A stretch of DNA of 64,000 nt from CAZUDO01 sp964618895 (lineage in GTDB: Bacteria > Desulfobacterota > Binatia > DP-6): NCBI GenBank assembly GCA_964618895.1, contig CAZUDO010000056.1, positions 158,320 to 222,319 on the forward strand, written 5' to 3'. Every line of letters begins with the position of its first letter. The stretch's first letter is position 1. The translations under genes were made by a program, and so were the position numbers. This document shows positions 51,100 to 59,423 of this stretch, one piece after another. A model generated the notes under the pieces. It was not told the origin of the DNA, searched no databases, and saw nothing but the letters and a program-made list of their open reading frames with translations.

Positions 51100-52642
51100 G
51101 CCCGCCCGGACGACCCTCGGCTCGACCGACCCGCTCGCGATCGCGATCTTCCTCGCCTTCGTCGCGGTGACGCTCTGGGTCACGTACTGGGCCGCCAAGC
51201 GGACCCGCACCACGACCGAGTTCTACGCCGCGGGGCGGCGCATCTCCGGCTTCCAGAACGGGCTGGCGCTGGCGGGCGATTACATGAGCGCCGCCTCGTT
51301 CCTCGGCATCGCCGGCATGGTGGCGACCAAGGGCTACGACGGGCTGATCTACTCGGTGGGCTTCCTCGTCGGGTGGCCGATCATCATGTTCCTGATCGCC
51401 GAGCCGCTGCGGAATCTCGGCAAGTACACCTTCGCCGACGTCGTCGCGCACCGCCTGAAGCCCCGGCCGGTCCGCACCGCGGCCGCCGCCGGCTCTGTGG
51501 TCACCGTGCTCTTCTACATGACGGCGCAGATGGTGGGAGCCGGCAGTCTGGTCGGGCAGATGTTCGGTCTCCCCTACGTCGAGGCGGTGGTGATCGTGGG
51601 CACCCTCATGATGGCCTACGTGCTGTTCGGGGGGATGCTCGCCACCACCTGGGTGCAGATCATCAAAGCGGTGCTGCTCCTCGGGGGCGCCACCCTCCTG
51701 GTGCTGCTCGTGCTGGTGCGCTTCGGCTTCAGCTACGGCGCGCTCTTCGGCGCGGCGGCGGCACGCTACGGAGAAGAGTTCCTGCAGCCCGGTGGCCTCG
51801 TGCGCGACCCGGTCGAGGCGATCTCGCTCGGCCTGGCGCTCATGTTCGGGACCGCCGGCCTGCCCCACATCCTGATGCGCTTCTACACCGTCCCCGACGC
51901 CAAGGAGGCCCGCAAGTCGGTCCTCTGGGCCACCGGGTGGATCGGCTACTTCTACGTGCTCACGTTCACGATCGGCTTCGGCGCCGCCGTGCTGGTCGGG
52001 AAAGACCTGATCGCGAGCATCGACAAGGGCGGCAACATGGCCGCGCCGCTGCTCGCCGAAGCGCTGGGCGGCCGGCCCTTTCTCGGCTTTCTCTCGGCCG
52101 TGGCCTTCGCGACCATCCTTGCCGTCGTGGCCGGGCTCACGCTGGCCGGGGCGACGGCGCTGTCGCACGACATCTGGGTGGGCGTGGTGCGCCACGGCAG
52201 GTCGCACGAGCAGGAGGAGGTGCGCGTCGCCCGCATCGCCACCGTGTCCCTCGGGGTGCTGGCGATCCTGCTCGGCATTCTCTTCCGGGGCCAGAACGTC
52301 GCCTTCATGGTGGGCCTCGCGTTCGCCGTGGCCGCGAGCGCCAACTTCCCGGCGCTCCTCTTGTCCATCGTGTGGCGGCGCTTCACCACCGCCGGCGCGG
52401 TCGCGAGCATGGTCGCGGGACTGGTGGTCGCCACAACGCTGATCTTGCTCAGCCCCACGGTGTGGGTCGACGTGCTCGGCAACCCCGCCGCGATCTTCCG
52501 CTACACCAGCCCCGGCCTGTTCTCGATGACGGCGGCCTTCGCGGCCGGCATCGGCGTCTCGCTGCTCGCCCGCGAGCCGGCGGCCGAAGCGCGGTTCGAG
52601 GAGGAGAAGCTCCGCACCTACGCCGGCATCGGGGCGGACTGA
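51086..52642 (+). CDS. Sodium:solute symporter, ActP (cation/acetate) type
   Basis: A 518-residue protein with about 13 membrane helices of the SSS family. Visible are TEFYAAGRRISGFQNGLALA, GDYMSAASFLGIAG, the RFYTVPDAKEARKSV loop, and GLTLAGATALSHDIWVGV. With DUF485 upstream this is the YjcH-ActP arrangement, importing acetate, pyruvate or similar anions with Na+ or H+. The GTG start at 51086 lies within the end of the DUF485 gene. A related anion could be the substrate of the luciferase-like enzyme upstream. Confidence 0.92.
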   Translation: MPAAEPARTTLGSTDPLAIAIFLAFVAVTLWVTYWAAKRTRTTTEFYAAGRRISGFQNGLALAGDYMSAASFLGIAGMVATKGYDGLIYSVGFLVGWPIIMFLIAEPLRNLGKYTFADVVAHRLKPRPVRTAAAAGSVVTVLFYMTAQMVGAGSLVGQMFGLPYVEAVVIVGTLMMAYVLFGGMLATTWVQIIKAVLLLGGATLLVLLVLVRFGFSYGALFGAAAARYGEEFLQPGGLVRDPVEAISLGLALMFGTAGLPHILMRFYTVPDAKEARKSVLWATGWIGYFYVLTFTIGFGAAVLVGKDLIASIDKGGNMAAPLLAEALGGRPFLGFLSAVAFATILAVVAGLTLAGATALSHDIWVGVVRHGRSHEQEEVRVARIATVSLGVLAILLGILFRGQNVAFMVGLAFAVAASANFPALLLSIVWRRFTTAGAVASMVAGLVVATTLILLSPTVWVDVLGNPAAIFRYTSPGLFSMTAAFAAGIGVSLLAREPAAEARFEEEKLRTYAGIGAD

Positions 52643-52648
52643 CCCGGG

Positions 52649-52677
52649 TTGGACACGTCAGGACAGATGGCCTACCG
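52649..52677 (+). promoter_or_regulatory. Promoter of the AbrB-Doc locus
   Basis: TTGGAC (52649-52654), 17 bp, CTACCG (52672-52677), then 9 bp to ATG 52687. Confidence 0.45.
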
Positions 52678-52686
52678 TGTCCGAAC

Positions 52687-52914
52687 ATGGTCAAGACGCT
52701 CACCCGAACGGGCAACAGCCTGGCCTTGGTACTTGACCGGAGCATCCTCGAGGCGACGGGCATCGACGCCGACACCAAGCTCGAGGTGTCTACCGATGGG
52801 GATGTGATCGTCGTGTCACCCGTACGATCGAAGAAGCGCACGGCGCGCCTTCGCAAGGTGCTCGACGACCTCGATCGGGAGCACGCGGGAGCCTTTCGCC
52901 GCCTGGCAGATTGA
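52687..52914 (+). CDS. AbrB/MazE-type antitoxin
   Basis: A 75-residue protein with the swapped-hairpin AbrB fold: VKTLTRTGNSLALVLDRSIL, then DTKLEVSTDGDVIVVSPV. The basic/acidic C-terminal tail would bind the toxin. It is encoded nine bases before a Doc toxin and should repress their common promoter. Confidence 0.88.
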   Translation: MVKTLTRTGNSLALVLDRSILEATGIDADTKLEVSTDGDVIVVSPVRSKKRTARLRKVLDDLDREHAGAFRRLAD

Positions 52915-52923
52915 AACCGGCTC

Positions 52924-53325
52924 GTGGCGGTGTTGTTCCTGACGCTCGACGAAGCGCTGGCGATCCATGCGCATCAGATCGCGCGGTACGGCGGGGCGCT
53001 GGGCGTCCGTGACCGGGGGTTGTTGGAATCGGCGTTGGCAGTGCCAGCGGCCACGTTCGCCGGCGAATACCTGCATCCATCGCTGCCCGAACAGGCGGCT
53101 GCCTACCTGTTCCATCTGGTGAAGAACCACCCGTTCGTCGATGGCAACAAGCGTGTCGGCTTGGTGTGCAGTCTCGCCTTTCTCCGCTTGAACGGCATCC
53201 GCATCCGCGCAACCGACGACGATCTCGTCGGCATCGTGATGGGCGTCGCGGAGGGCCGGCGCTCGAAAGCGGACGGCGCCGTCTTTCTTCGCGAGCGGTC
53301 GAAGCCCGCAGCGCCCCGAGGGTAG
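52924..53325 (+). CDS. doc: Doc-family (Fic fold) toxin
   Basis: A 133-residue Fic-fold protein. The Doc signature is HPFVDGNKRVG near residue 75, preceded by the conserved GLRDRGLLESAL-like segment (GVRDRGLLESALAVP). Doc toxins phosphorylate elongation factor Tu and stop translation. GTG 52924 directly follows the antitoxin. All catalytic residues are present. Confidence 0.9.
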   Translation: MAVLFLTLDEALAIHAHQIARYGGALGVRDRGLLESALAVPAATFAGEYLHPSLPEQAAAYLFHLVKNHPFVDGNKRVGLVCSLAFLRLNGIRIRATDDDLVGIVMGVAEGRRSKADGAVFLRERSKPAAPRG

Positions 53326-53439
53326 GAGCGTGGCCGCAGCCGTGATCAGTAACGATTGCGCTCGGCGGGTAAAGTGACCACAGAGCAGCGCCAGGCGCTC
53401 GTCAGCGGCATGGCGGCGTTCGTGGCGGACGCAGTCACA

Positions 53440-53775
53440 TCATGGCCACTCGACGACGCCGCCGGCGACGGGGGCAATCGGTCGCTGGTCCCAGCGCGCT
53501 CTGAACTCGGACAGGTAGGCGGCGGCGCGCGCCTGCGGCAGCGTGACGACGACCACGGCGAGCTCGGGCAAGGCTCTCAGGGCGCTGCTTGCCGCCTCGC
53601 CGAAGAGCCGGTCCCGGGTCAGGATGACGCGGAAGCCTGCACCGAACGCGGTCTCGGCGAGGATGCCGTTGGTCAAGTCGCGCCACCCACGGTTCGCCGT
53701 GGTGTCGCAGCCAATCCCGTAGCCGCGCAGCAACGCGGCGAGACCGGTCGGAAGGTTGACGTCAAGCAGCCACAT
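53440..53775 (-). CDS. DUF5615 PIN-like toxin
   Basis: A 111-residue PIN-like protein. It starts MWLLDVNLPTGLAALLRGYG, continues DLTNGILAETAFGAGFRVIL and TRDRLFGE with the conserved acidic positions. DUF5615 proteins pair with DUF433 antitoxins; nuclease activity is inferred. The ATG at 53775 overlaps the DUF433 gene end by 14 bases. Confidence 0.85.
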   Translation of the reverse strand: MWLLDVNLPTGLAALLRGYGIGCDTTANRGWRDLTNGILAETAFGAGFRVILTRDRLFGEAASSALRALPELAVVVVTLPQARAAAYLSEFRARWDQRPIAPVAGGVVEWP

Positions 53776-53998
53776 CGCGCCGGTCGGCCAGCTCGGCGGC
53801 GAAGCGCAGCACCTCCGGGACGCTCTCGCGCGGGAACTCGGAGTACTCGCGTTCGATGTCCTCATGGGACATGCCTTCGGCAAGGCAGGCGAGAATGAAG
53901 GACACCGAGAACCGGGTCCCGCGAACGGTGGCCTTGCCCCCGAGCCGCTCGGGGTTGGTCACCAGGAAGCGGTAGCCGGCGATGGGCGTATCCTGCAT
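53762..53998 (-). CDS. DUF433 antitoxin
   Basis: A 78-residue winged-helix protein of the DUF433 family (PERLGGKATVRGTRFSVSFI, CLAEGMSHEDIEREY). ATG 53998 is chosen over a GTG nine bases earlier because an AGAGGTG ribosome site lies in front. It partners the downstream DUF5615 protein and probably regulates the pair. Confidence 0.86.
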   Translation of the reverse strand: MQDTPIAGYRFLVTNPERLGGKATVRGTRFSVSFILACLAEGMSHEDIEREYSEFPRESVPEVLRFAAELADRRDVAA

Positions 53999-54421
53999 CG
54001 GGTTCACCTCTCTTCGACCATAGCCGAATTACGAAGGATACGCACCCATCGTCGGTCGCCAAGCCGAGCGCGGCGCGCTCTTGGGCGCGGCCGACCAGAT
54101 GCGCGATGGGAGGTCGTCCGTATTCGGGATCTGCGGTGAGGCGGGCCCCGGCAGGACCGCACACTCCGGTCGCCCGTCTACGCGTGATTCAGCGAGGGCT
54201 GCTGGACGCGCTGGCGTAGACAGCTGGGTTCCCTGATGTGCGCCCAGGCGTCAGCATCCCAGCCACTGGGAGACGCCGTGCCGTGGCCTCTTCCTGACGG
54301 ACCGCGGTGTCAGGTTCCGTCCCGGATACTCTGATTCCTGGCTGCGCGACGGTGCCCGGACCGCGCTGCGTTCCAACGTTCGAGCCTGGCATGGTAGTCA
54401 CCCCACGCGAGACCACACGCG
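53999..54421. other. Gene-free stretch
   Basis: About 420 bases between the DUF433 antitoxin and the broken cyclase-ATPase gene. Frames here are short and compositionally odd. I see no gene, repeat or RNA. Confidence 0.5.
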
Positions 54422-56083
54422 ATGCGTTGCCCGTTCCGTTGCATGTCCCTTGTGTGGTGCCCCGGCCGAGGCCGGCGAAAAGTTCTGCGGCGGCTGCGGC
54501 GCCCGGCTCCCGACCGAGGCGCCAGCGACCGCCGTCTCGACGCCGGCCGGCGAGCCGGAGCCGGCGCTGCCGGCCGGCGAACGTCGTCAGTTGACGGTCC
54601 TCTTCTGCGACCTGGTCGGCTCGACGCCGAGGAGTGGCGCGACGTCATCGCGCAGGTCCAACAGGCCGCCGCCGGCGCCGTCGCGCACTTCGGCGGCCAC
54701 GTCGCCAAGAACCTTGGCGATGGGCTGCTCATCTACTTCGGCTGGCCGACGGCGCGCGAGGATGACCCCGAACGCGCGATCCGCGCCGGGCTCGCGATTC
54801 TCGACGCGATGGCGCCGCTCAACGCCACCCTCGCCGCCGGGACCCGCCTGGCCGTGCGCATCGGCCTGCACACCGGGCCGGTGGTGATTGCCGACGGCGG
54901 CGAAGTCTTTGGCGAGACCGCGAACGTCGCGGCGCGCGTGCAGGGCGCGGCCGCGCCCGACACGGTGGTGATCACCGCCGCGACGCAGCGCCTGGTGGCC
55001 GGGCTGTTCGTGGTCGAGGACCGCGAGCCGCAGATGCTGAAGGGCGTGCGCGAGCCGGGGACGCTCTACCGCGTCGTGCAGTCGAGCGGGGTGCGCAGCC
55101 GACTCGACGCCGCGGCGGGCCGCCTGTCGCGCTTCGTCGGCCGCGAGGTCGAGCTGGCGATACTCGTCGATCGCTGGGAGCGGGCGCCGGACGGCGAGGG
55201 GCAGAACGTCCTGATCCTCGACGAAGCGGGGGTCGGAAAGTCGCGGCTCGTCTACCAGCTGCACGAGCACCGGGCGGACGTTCCCCACACATGGCTCGAA
55301 TGCGGCGCGACGCCGTACACCGAGGGTACACCCTTCCATCCGATCATCGCGCTGGTATCGCAGGGGCTGGCGTTCGCCCCCGAAGACACGGCAACCGCCG
55401 CCCGCGGCCACGTACACCTTCAAGCACGCGCTGATCCAGGAGACGGCGTACCAGTCGCTGCTCAAGCGCACGCGCCAGCCGCTGCACGCGCGCGTCGCCC
55501 AGGTACTCGCGCCGAAGAAGTCGCCGGTCTCGCCGAGGATCTCGGGCTTCCCCTGTACCTGGGAGTGGGAAGATTTCAGCGGGGCTTCGCCCGAGTCGAA
55601 TCCGGAGAGGGCGAGGCGGGCATCGCGGAGATGCAGCAGGCGATGGTCGAGCTGGCTGGAATCGGGCAGGGGCTCGGAGCGCCTGGGATCCTCTGCTTCC
55701 TCGCCGACGGCCTCCGGAAGGTCGGCCGCCACGACGACGCCCTGGCCGCGCTCGCACTCGGCCTCGCGCAGGCCGAGCAACAGGGAGAGCACAACTACGA
55801 TGCCGAGCTGCACCGGCTGCGGGCTGAGATTCTCCTCGACATGGACGGCACTGCGGTCGAGGAGGCGGAGGCGCTCTTCGGCCAATCCCTGGAGATCGCC
55901 CGGCGGCAAGAGGCCAAGACGTTCGAGCTGCGCGCCGCCACCAGCCTGGCGCGGCTCTGGCAGCGCCAGGGCAAGCGCGCCGCCCCCCGCGCCCTCCTCG
56001 CCCCGCTCTACGCCTGGTTCACCGAAGGCTTCGCCACCCGCGACCTGCAGGCCGCAAAGGCGCTGCTCGACGACCTGGCGTAG
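54422..56083 (+). pseudogene. Shredded adenylate cyclase-ATPase-TPR gene
   Basis: Pieces of a normally ~1100-residue protein lie in different frames. The zinc-ribbon start MRCPF (54422) shifts frame to APAEAGEKFCGGCGARLP and LTVLFCDLVGST (to ~54630). It shifts again to AEEWRDVIAQVQQAAAGAVA and the rest of the cyclase domain, then a Walker-A-like EAGVGKSRL. Most of the ATPase is gone. A third frame near 55408-55520 holds TYTFKHALIQETAYQSLLKR. The TPR tail then resumes to the stop at 56083. At least three indels plus large deletions make it nonfunctional. Its intact relative lies at 22912-26397. Confidence 0.88.
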
Positions 56084-56122
56084 AAGGTCGCCTTCGCCAT
56101 CGCCCCCCCCGAGAGCGTCCGG

Positions 56123-56407
56123 TCAGGCTGCGCGTCGTCTCCTGCGCTCAAGCGATTCGGCGAGCAGCAGCTTGATCAACGCTTGATACGGTACGTCCCG
56201 CGCCGACGCGAACGCCTTGAGCTGATTGACGAGCGACGAGGGAAGCCGGATGGAGACGACCTGTGTCGGCGGAGTCTTGGGAAGCTCGAGCCCGAGGTCG
56301 GCCAACCGGAGTGGTCGCGTGGCGTCGATCATGGTCGACGTCTCGCGCTCATCGTAGTCGCGGATGTCCTTGGGCCGGCGCCGCTTCGTCTTACGAACGT
56401 TTTTCAT
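56123..56407 (-). CDS. brnA: BrnA-type antitoxin
   Basis: A 94-residue protein. A basic N-terminus (KTKRRRPKDIRDYDERETS) is followed by a ribbon-helix-helix part (VVSIRLPSSLVNQLKAFASA, RDVPYQALIKLLLAESLE). This is the BrnA layout, which binds BrnT and represses the promoter. Its start overlaps the BrnT gene by 17 bases, keeping the toxin-first order typical of BrnTA. Confidence 0.85.
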   Translation of the reverse strand: MKNVRKTKRRRPKDIRDYDERETSTMIDATRPLRLADLGLELPKTPPTQVVSIRLPSSLVNQLKAFASARDVPYQALIKLLLAESLERRRRRAA

Positions 56408-56678
56408 AGATCCGTCGCTCCCTTCGGGACGCGGGCCGGGCCGTGATCACACGGACCCGCTTCGCCCGTAGCGTGAACGCCACCATCAGGACCCGATTCT
56501 CGAGACCACGGCCGTACAGGATGTAGCGTGCCTCGCGAGGTGTCGAGTGCTTCTCGTCTTCGAACAAGCGATGCCGGGGGTCGTAGAAGACGCTCTCCGC
56601 TTCGAGCCGTGAGACGCCATGCTTCAGCTCGTTCTTCTGGACGTTCCACTGGTCCCAGTCGAACGCGATCTCCGCCAT
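56391..56678 (-). CDS. brnT: BrnT-type RNase toxin
   Basis: A 95-residue protein. FDWDQWNVQKNELKHGVS, ESVFYDPRH, and RVRVITARPASRRERRIYEK are the conserved BrnT blocks, including the Arg and Glu of the RelE-like RNase site. It is the first gene of the locus. Its promoter's -35 element lies in the outer end of the IS256-family remnant. Confidence 0.9.
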   Translation of the reverse strand: MAEIAFDWDQWNVQKNELKHGVSRLEAESVFYDPRHRLFEDEKHSTPREARYILYGRGLENRVLMVAFTLRAKRVRVITARPASRRERRIYEKRS

Positions 56679-56696
56679 GCCGCCCGCCCGTCGTCG

Positions 56697-56725
56697 ATCC
56701 TACGGGGCCAGGGTTGTAGCGTCAA
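56697..56725 (-). promoter_or_regulatory. Promoter of brnTA, -35 inside the IS remnant end
   Basis: Reading leftward: TTGACG (complement of 56720-56725), 17 bp, TAGGAT (complement of 56697-56702), then 18 bp to the brnT ATG at 56678. The -35 lies between the transposase remnant's stop and the toxin gene, in what should be IS terminal sequence. Confidence 0.42.
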
Positions 56726-56757
56726 CCACTACAGGGATCAGGGTCGGAGTGGTGTGA

Positions 56758-57065
56758 TCACGCCGCCTTCGCTTTCGTCCCATTGACCTTCCCCTCCCGC
56801 TGGGCGCCGTCCACGAAGACAATACCCGCCCGGACGAGCGGCAGCAGGTCGCGCCGTCGAGCCGCCGCCATCGGGCCTGCGCCATCAAGAGCGCCTTCGT
56901 GCGGGAGCCCGCGCCCTTCGTCACGCGCTGGCGCTGCTGGACCGTCGCGAGCGGAGATTCTCGTTCGCGGTCCCGAGGTGCTTCCAGTGCTCGGCCGGGA
57001 AGTCGAAGAACGTGGAGCGCGGCCTTCACGCGGGGCTGGAGGCGCTTCGGCAGCCGAGGTGCAGC
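56758..57065 (-). mobile_element. IS256-family (Mutator) transposase remnant
   Basis: Reading leftward, LPKRLQPRVKAALH appears first, then in another frame FFDFPAEHWKHLGTANENL, then again SPLATVQQRQRVTKGAGSR, and finally LLPLVRAGIVFVDGAQRE and the stop at 56758. These are the last ~120 residues of a Mutator-type transposase (DFPAEHWKHLRTTNP and ATVRxRTxxTKGAGS in relatives). About 50 residues between the first two blocks are missing, and at least three frameshifts are present. The element is dead. It sits between brnTA and the phosphoesterase gene. Confidence 0.87.
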
Positions 57066-57108
57066 CGGCACTGGCGTCGCGCACCGCCGCCTGACACTCT
57101 ATGCGGGC

Positions 57109-58473
57109 GTGCTGATCCTCGTCCGGCGCTGGCTCGTCGTCCTGAACGCGGCGCTCTTGCTCGTCGGCCTGGGGCTGGGGTTGGCGGGCGCGCGGCGGGC
57201 GTTCTTCCTGGCGGCGCTCGTGCCGCTGGCGTTCGCGCCGGTCTCGTGGGCGCGCTGGCGCCTGCACCGCTCGCTCGCGCACACCCTCGGGAATGGTCGG
57301 GAGAGCCGGATCGCACTGACGCTGCTGGCGGCGTTCGGGATCGCCTGCGACGCGATCCTGGTCGCGCAGCTGGTGACCGCGCGCACCCCGGAGGTGCTGG
57401 CTGCGCTGCACGGTCCCGGCATTGGCTGGGTGGGACCGGTCTGGTTCAGCGCCCACGTGTTGCTGCTCGCCGGCTACGGCATCGTCGGCGCCGCGCGTGT
57501 CGTGCGCGGGCTGCTGCGGCGGTCGTGGGGTGTGTTCGCACGCCGTCCCGCCCGTGTCGCTGCGCCCGTGGACGTTCCGGGTGCCGCGCTGCTCGACCGG
57601 CGCGAGTTCCTGCAACGGGTCGGGGTGGTCGGGGTCGCGTTGCCCTTCGCCGCCGCGGCGTCGGGCGTGCCGACCTCCTACGATTTCCGCGTCGAGGAGC
57701 GCGAGATCGTCCTGCCCGGGTGGCCCCGGGCCCTCGACGGCCTGCGGGTGGTCCACCTCTCGGACATCCACGTGGGTGGGGGCATGACGCGCGAGCGGCT
57801 GCGCCGCGTGGTCGAGCTGACCAACGGCTGCCGGCCCGATCTCGTCGCCCACACCGGCGACTTCCTCACCCATCGGAGCGGCGACTTCGACACGCCCCTG
57901 TATGAAGCGCTCGCCCGGGTGCGGGCACCGTTCGGCCAGTGGGCGTGTCTGGGAAATCACGACTACGACGACCCGCCGCGCCTGGTCCGGCGCCTGGCCG
58001 ACGCGGGCGTCGTGGTGCTGCGCAACCGGCTCGAGCGCCTCGAGATCGCCGGGCAGGTGCTCGAGGTCGCCGGCGCAGAGTTCGTGTTCGGACCCGCCGG
58101 CCGCCCTGCGGCCCTGGCGCGCCTGCTCGACGCCTGGGGTGCCCGCCAAGATGCCCCGCGCCTCCTCCTGAACCACGACCCGAGCAGCTTCAGGGCCCTC
58201 CGCGACCGCGCCGCCGACCTCGTCCTGTCCGGCCACACGCACGGTGGCCACGTCGGCGTCCAGCTGGGACCGGACCGGGCGGTAACGGTGGTCGGGCTGC
58301 TCGGCCTGCCGGATCAGGGGCTGTTCGCGCGCGGCGACATGCGGCTCTTCGTGACCCGCTGCGTCGGCTTCTACGGCTACCCGATGCGCGTCGGCATCCC
58401 GCCGGAGATCGCGGTCCTGGTGCTGCGCGCGCCGGGGGCAGCGGCCGCGGTGACACCGGCACGCACCATCTGA
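57109..58473 (+). CDS. Membrane metallophosphoesterase with internal Tat-like motif
   Basis: A 454-residue protein. Residues ~1-135 hold about four hydrophobic helices. Then comes LLDRREFLQRVGVVGVALPF, a twin-arginine-type signal located inside the chain, and from about 200 a calcineurin-like phosphoesterase: VVHLSDIHVGGG, AHTGDFLTH, CLGNHDYDD, LLNHDP, LSGHTHGGH. All metal ligands are present. It resembles YkuE-type phosphoesterases that act at the outer membrane face. GTG 57109 is a best guess, because the region just upstream is transposase debris and the original 5' end may be altered. Confidence 0.85.
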   Translation: MLILVRRWLVVLNAALLLVGLGLGLAGARRAFFLAALVPLAFAPVSWARWRLHRSLAHTLGNGRESRIALTLLAAFGIACDAILVAQLVTARTPEVLAALHGPGIGWVGPVWFSAHVLLLAGYGIVGAARVVRGLLRRSWGVFARRPARVAAPVDVPGAALLDRREFLQRVGVVGVALPFAAAASGVPTSYDFRVEEREIVLPGWPRALDGLRVVHLSDIHVGGGMTRERLRRVVELTNGCRPDLVAHTGDFLTHRSGDFDTPLYEALARVRAPFGQWACLGNHDYDDPPRLVRRLADAGVVVLRNRLERLEIAGQVLEVAGAEFVFGPAGRPAALARLLDAWGARQDAPRLLLNHDPSSFRALRDRAADLVLSGHTHGGHVGVQLGPDRAVTVVGLLGLPDQGLFARGDMRLFVTRCVGFYGYPMRVGIPPEIAVLVLRAPGAAAAVTPARTI

Positions 58474-58532
58474 AGCCGTGTCGGCGGTAGCCGGCTGGCG
58501 AAGGAATCACGCCTCCCGATATATCTGCGGCC

Positions 58533-59405
58533 ATGGTCGCCCGGGCCGTGGTGTTTCCCGTCAGCGTCGCTCTCGTGGTCGTCGGCGCGGCGTGGGCGCT
58601 CGACCACGGCGTGTCCGGCACCATCGTCATGGCGAGCGCGCTCGTCGTCTCGGCGCTGCTGGTCGGTACGCTCGAGCGGTGGCTTCCCTACCGGCCGGCC
58701 TGGAACCGGTCGCACGGCGACGAGGCGGTCGATGCCGCCTACTTCGGGCTCACCGGCCTGAGCCAGGGGATCGCATCGGTGCTGGTCGCGGCGGTGGTGG
58801 TGTGGCTCGGCGCGCTCCTGGCGCGCGCCGGCTTCACCGCGCGCTGGCCGGTCGCGTGGCCGCTCCTGGCGCAGCTCGTGGTGGCGAGCGTCTACACCGA
58901 GTTCTTCGACTACTGGGCCCATCGCGTCATGCACGAGGTGCCGTGGCTCTGGCGCGTGCACCAGATCCACCACAGTGCCCCGCGGCTCTACTGGTTGAAT
59001 GCGGCGCGTGCACACCCGGTGGAGATGATCTTCCGGGGCGTGGTCGGGATGCTGCCGCTCACCCTGCTCCAGCCCGACGCGCGGCTGGTGGCGCTGCTCG
59101 CGGTCGTGAACGTGATCGTCGGCTTCTTCCAGCACGCCAACGTCGACTTCCACCTGGGGCCGTTCAGCTGGGCGTTCAGCGTCGGCGCGCTGCACCGCTG
59201 GCACCACTCGCGCCGGCCGGAGGAAGCCGACCGCAACTACGGCAACAACTTCATGTGGTGGGACGTCGTCTTCGGCACCCGCTTCCTGCCGGACGATCGC
59301 GCCGAGCCCGCGGCGCTCGGCTTCGACGACGTCGAGCGCTACCCGCGCCGGCTCGGAGCGCAGCTGCTGGCGCCGTTCGGGAGTGCGGCGGGGTCAATCG
59401 GGTAG
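58533..59405 (+). CDS. Sterol desaturase/fatty acid hydroxylase family protein
   Basis: A 290-residue membrane di-iron enzyme. Histidine clusters are HRVMHEVPWLWRVHQIHHS, FQHANVDFH and LHRWHHSRRPEEADRNYGNN. Hydrophobic helices flank them. It would hydroxylate or desaturate a lipid or sterol-like substrate. A TATATC element lies 7 bases before ATG 58533, but no good -35 is seen. It begins 57 bases after the phosphoesterase stop and converges on the ATPase gene. Confidence 0.9.
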   Translation: MVARAVVFPVSVALVVVGAAWALDHGVSGTIVMASALVVSALLVGTLERWLPYRPAWNRSHGDEAVDAAYFGLTGLSQGIASVLVAAVVVWLGALLARAGFTARWPVAWPLLAQLVVASVYTEFFDYWAHRVMHEVPWLWRVHQIHHSAPRLYWLNAARAHPVEMIFRGVVGMLPLTLLQPDARLVALLAVVNVIVGFFQHANVDFHLGPFSWAFSVGALHRWHHSRRPEEADRNYGNNFMWWDVVFGTRFLPDDRAEPAALGFDDVERYPRRLGAQLLAPFGSAAGSIG

Positions 59406-59423
59406 CGCCCGCGCCACGCGTGT

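Noticed and set aside
53999..54421. Possible tRNA or small RNA in the gap
   Set aside because: I could not find a cloverleaf, a conserved tRNA arm or a hairpin with a T-run.
54310..54732. 140-codon minus-strand frame near the broken cyclase gene
   Set aside because: Composition is Arg/Ser/Pro-rich, it is antisense to recognisable cyclase fragments, and it has no motif.
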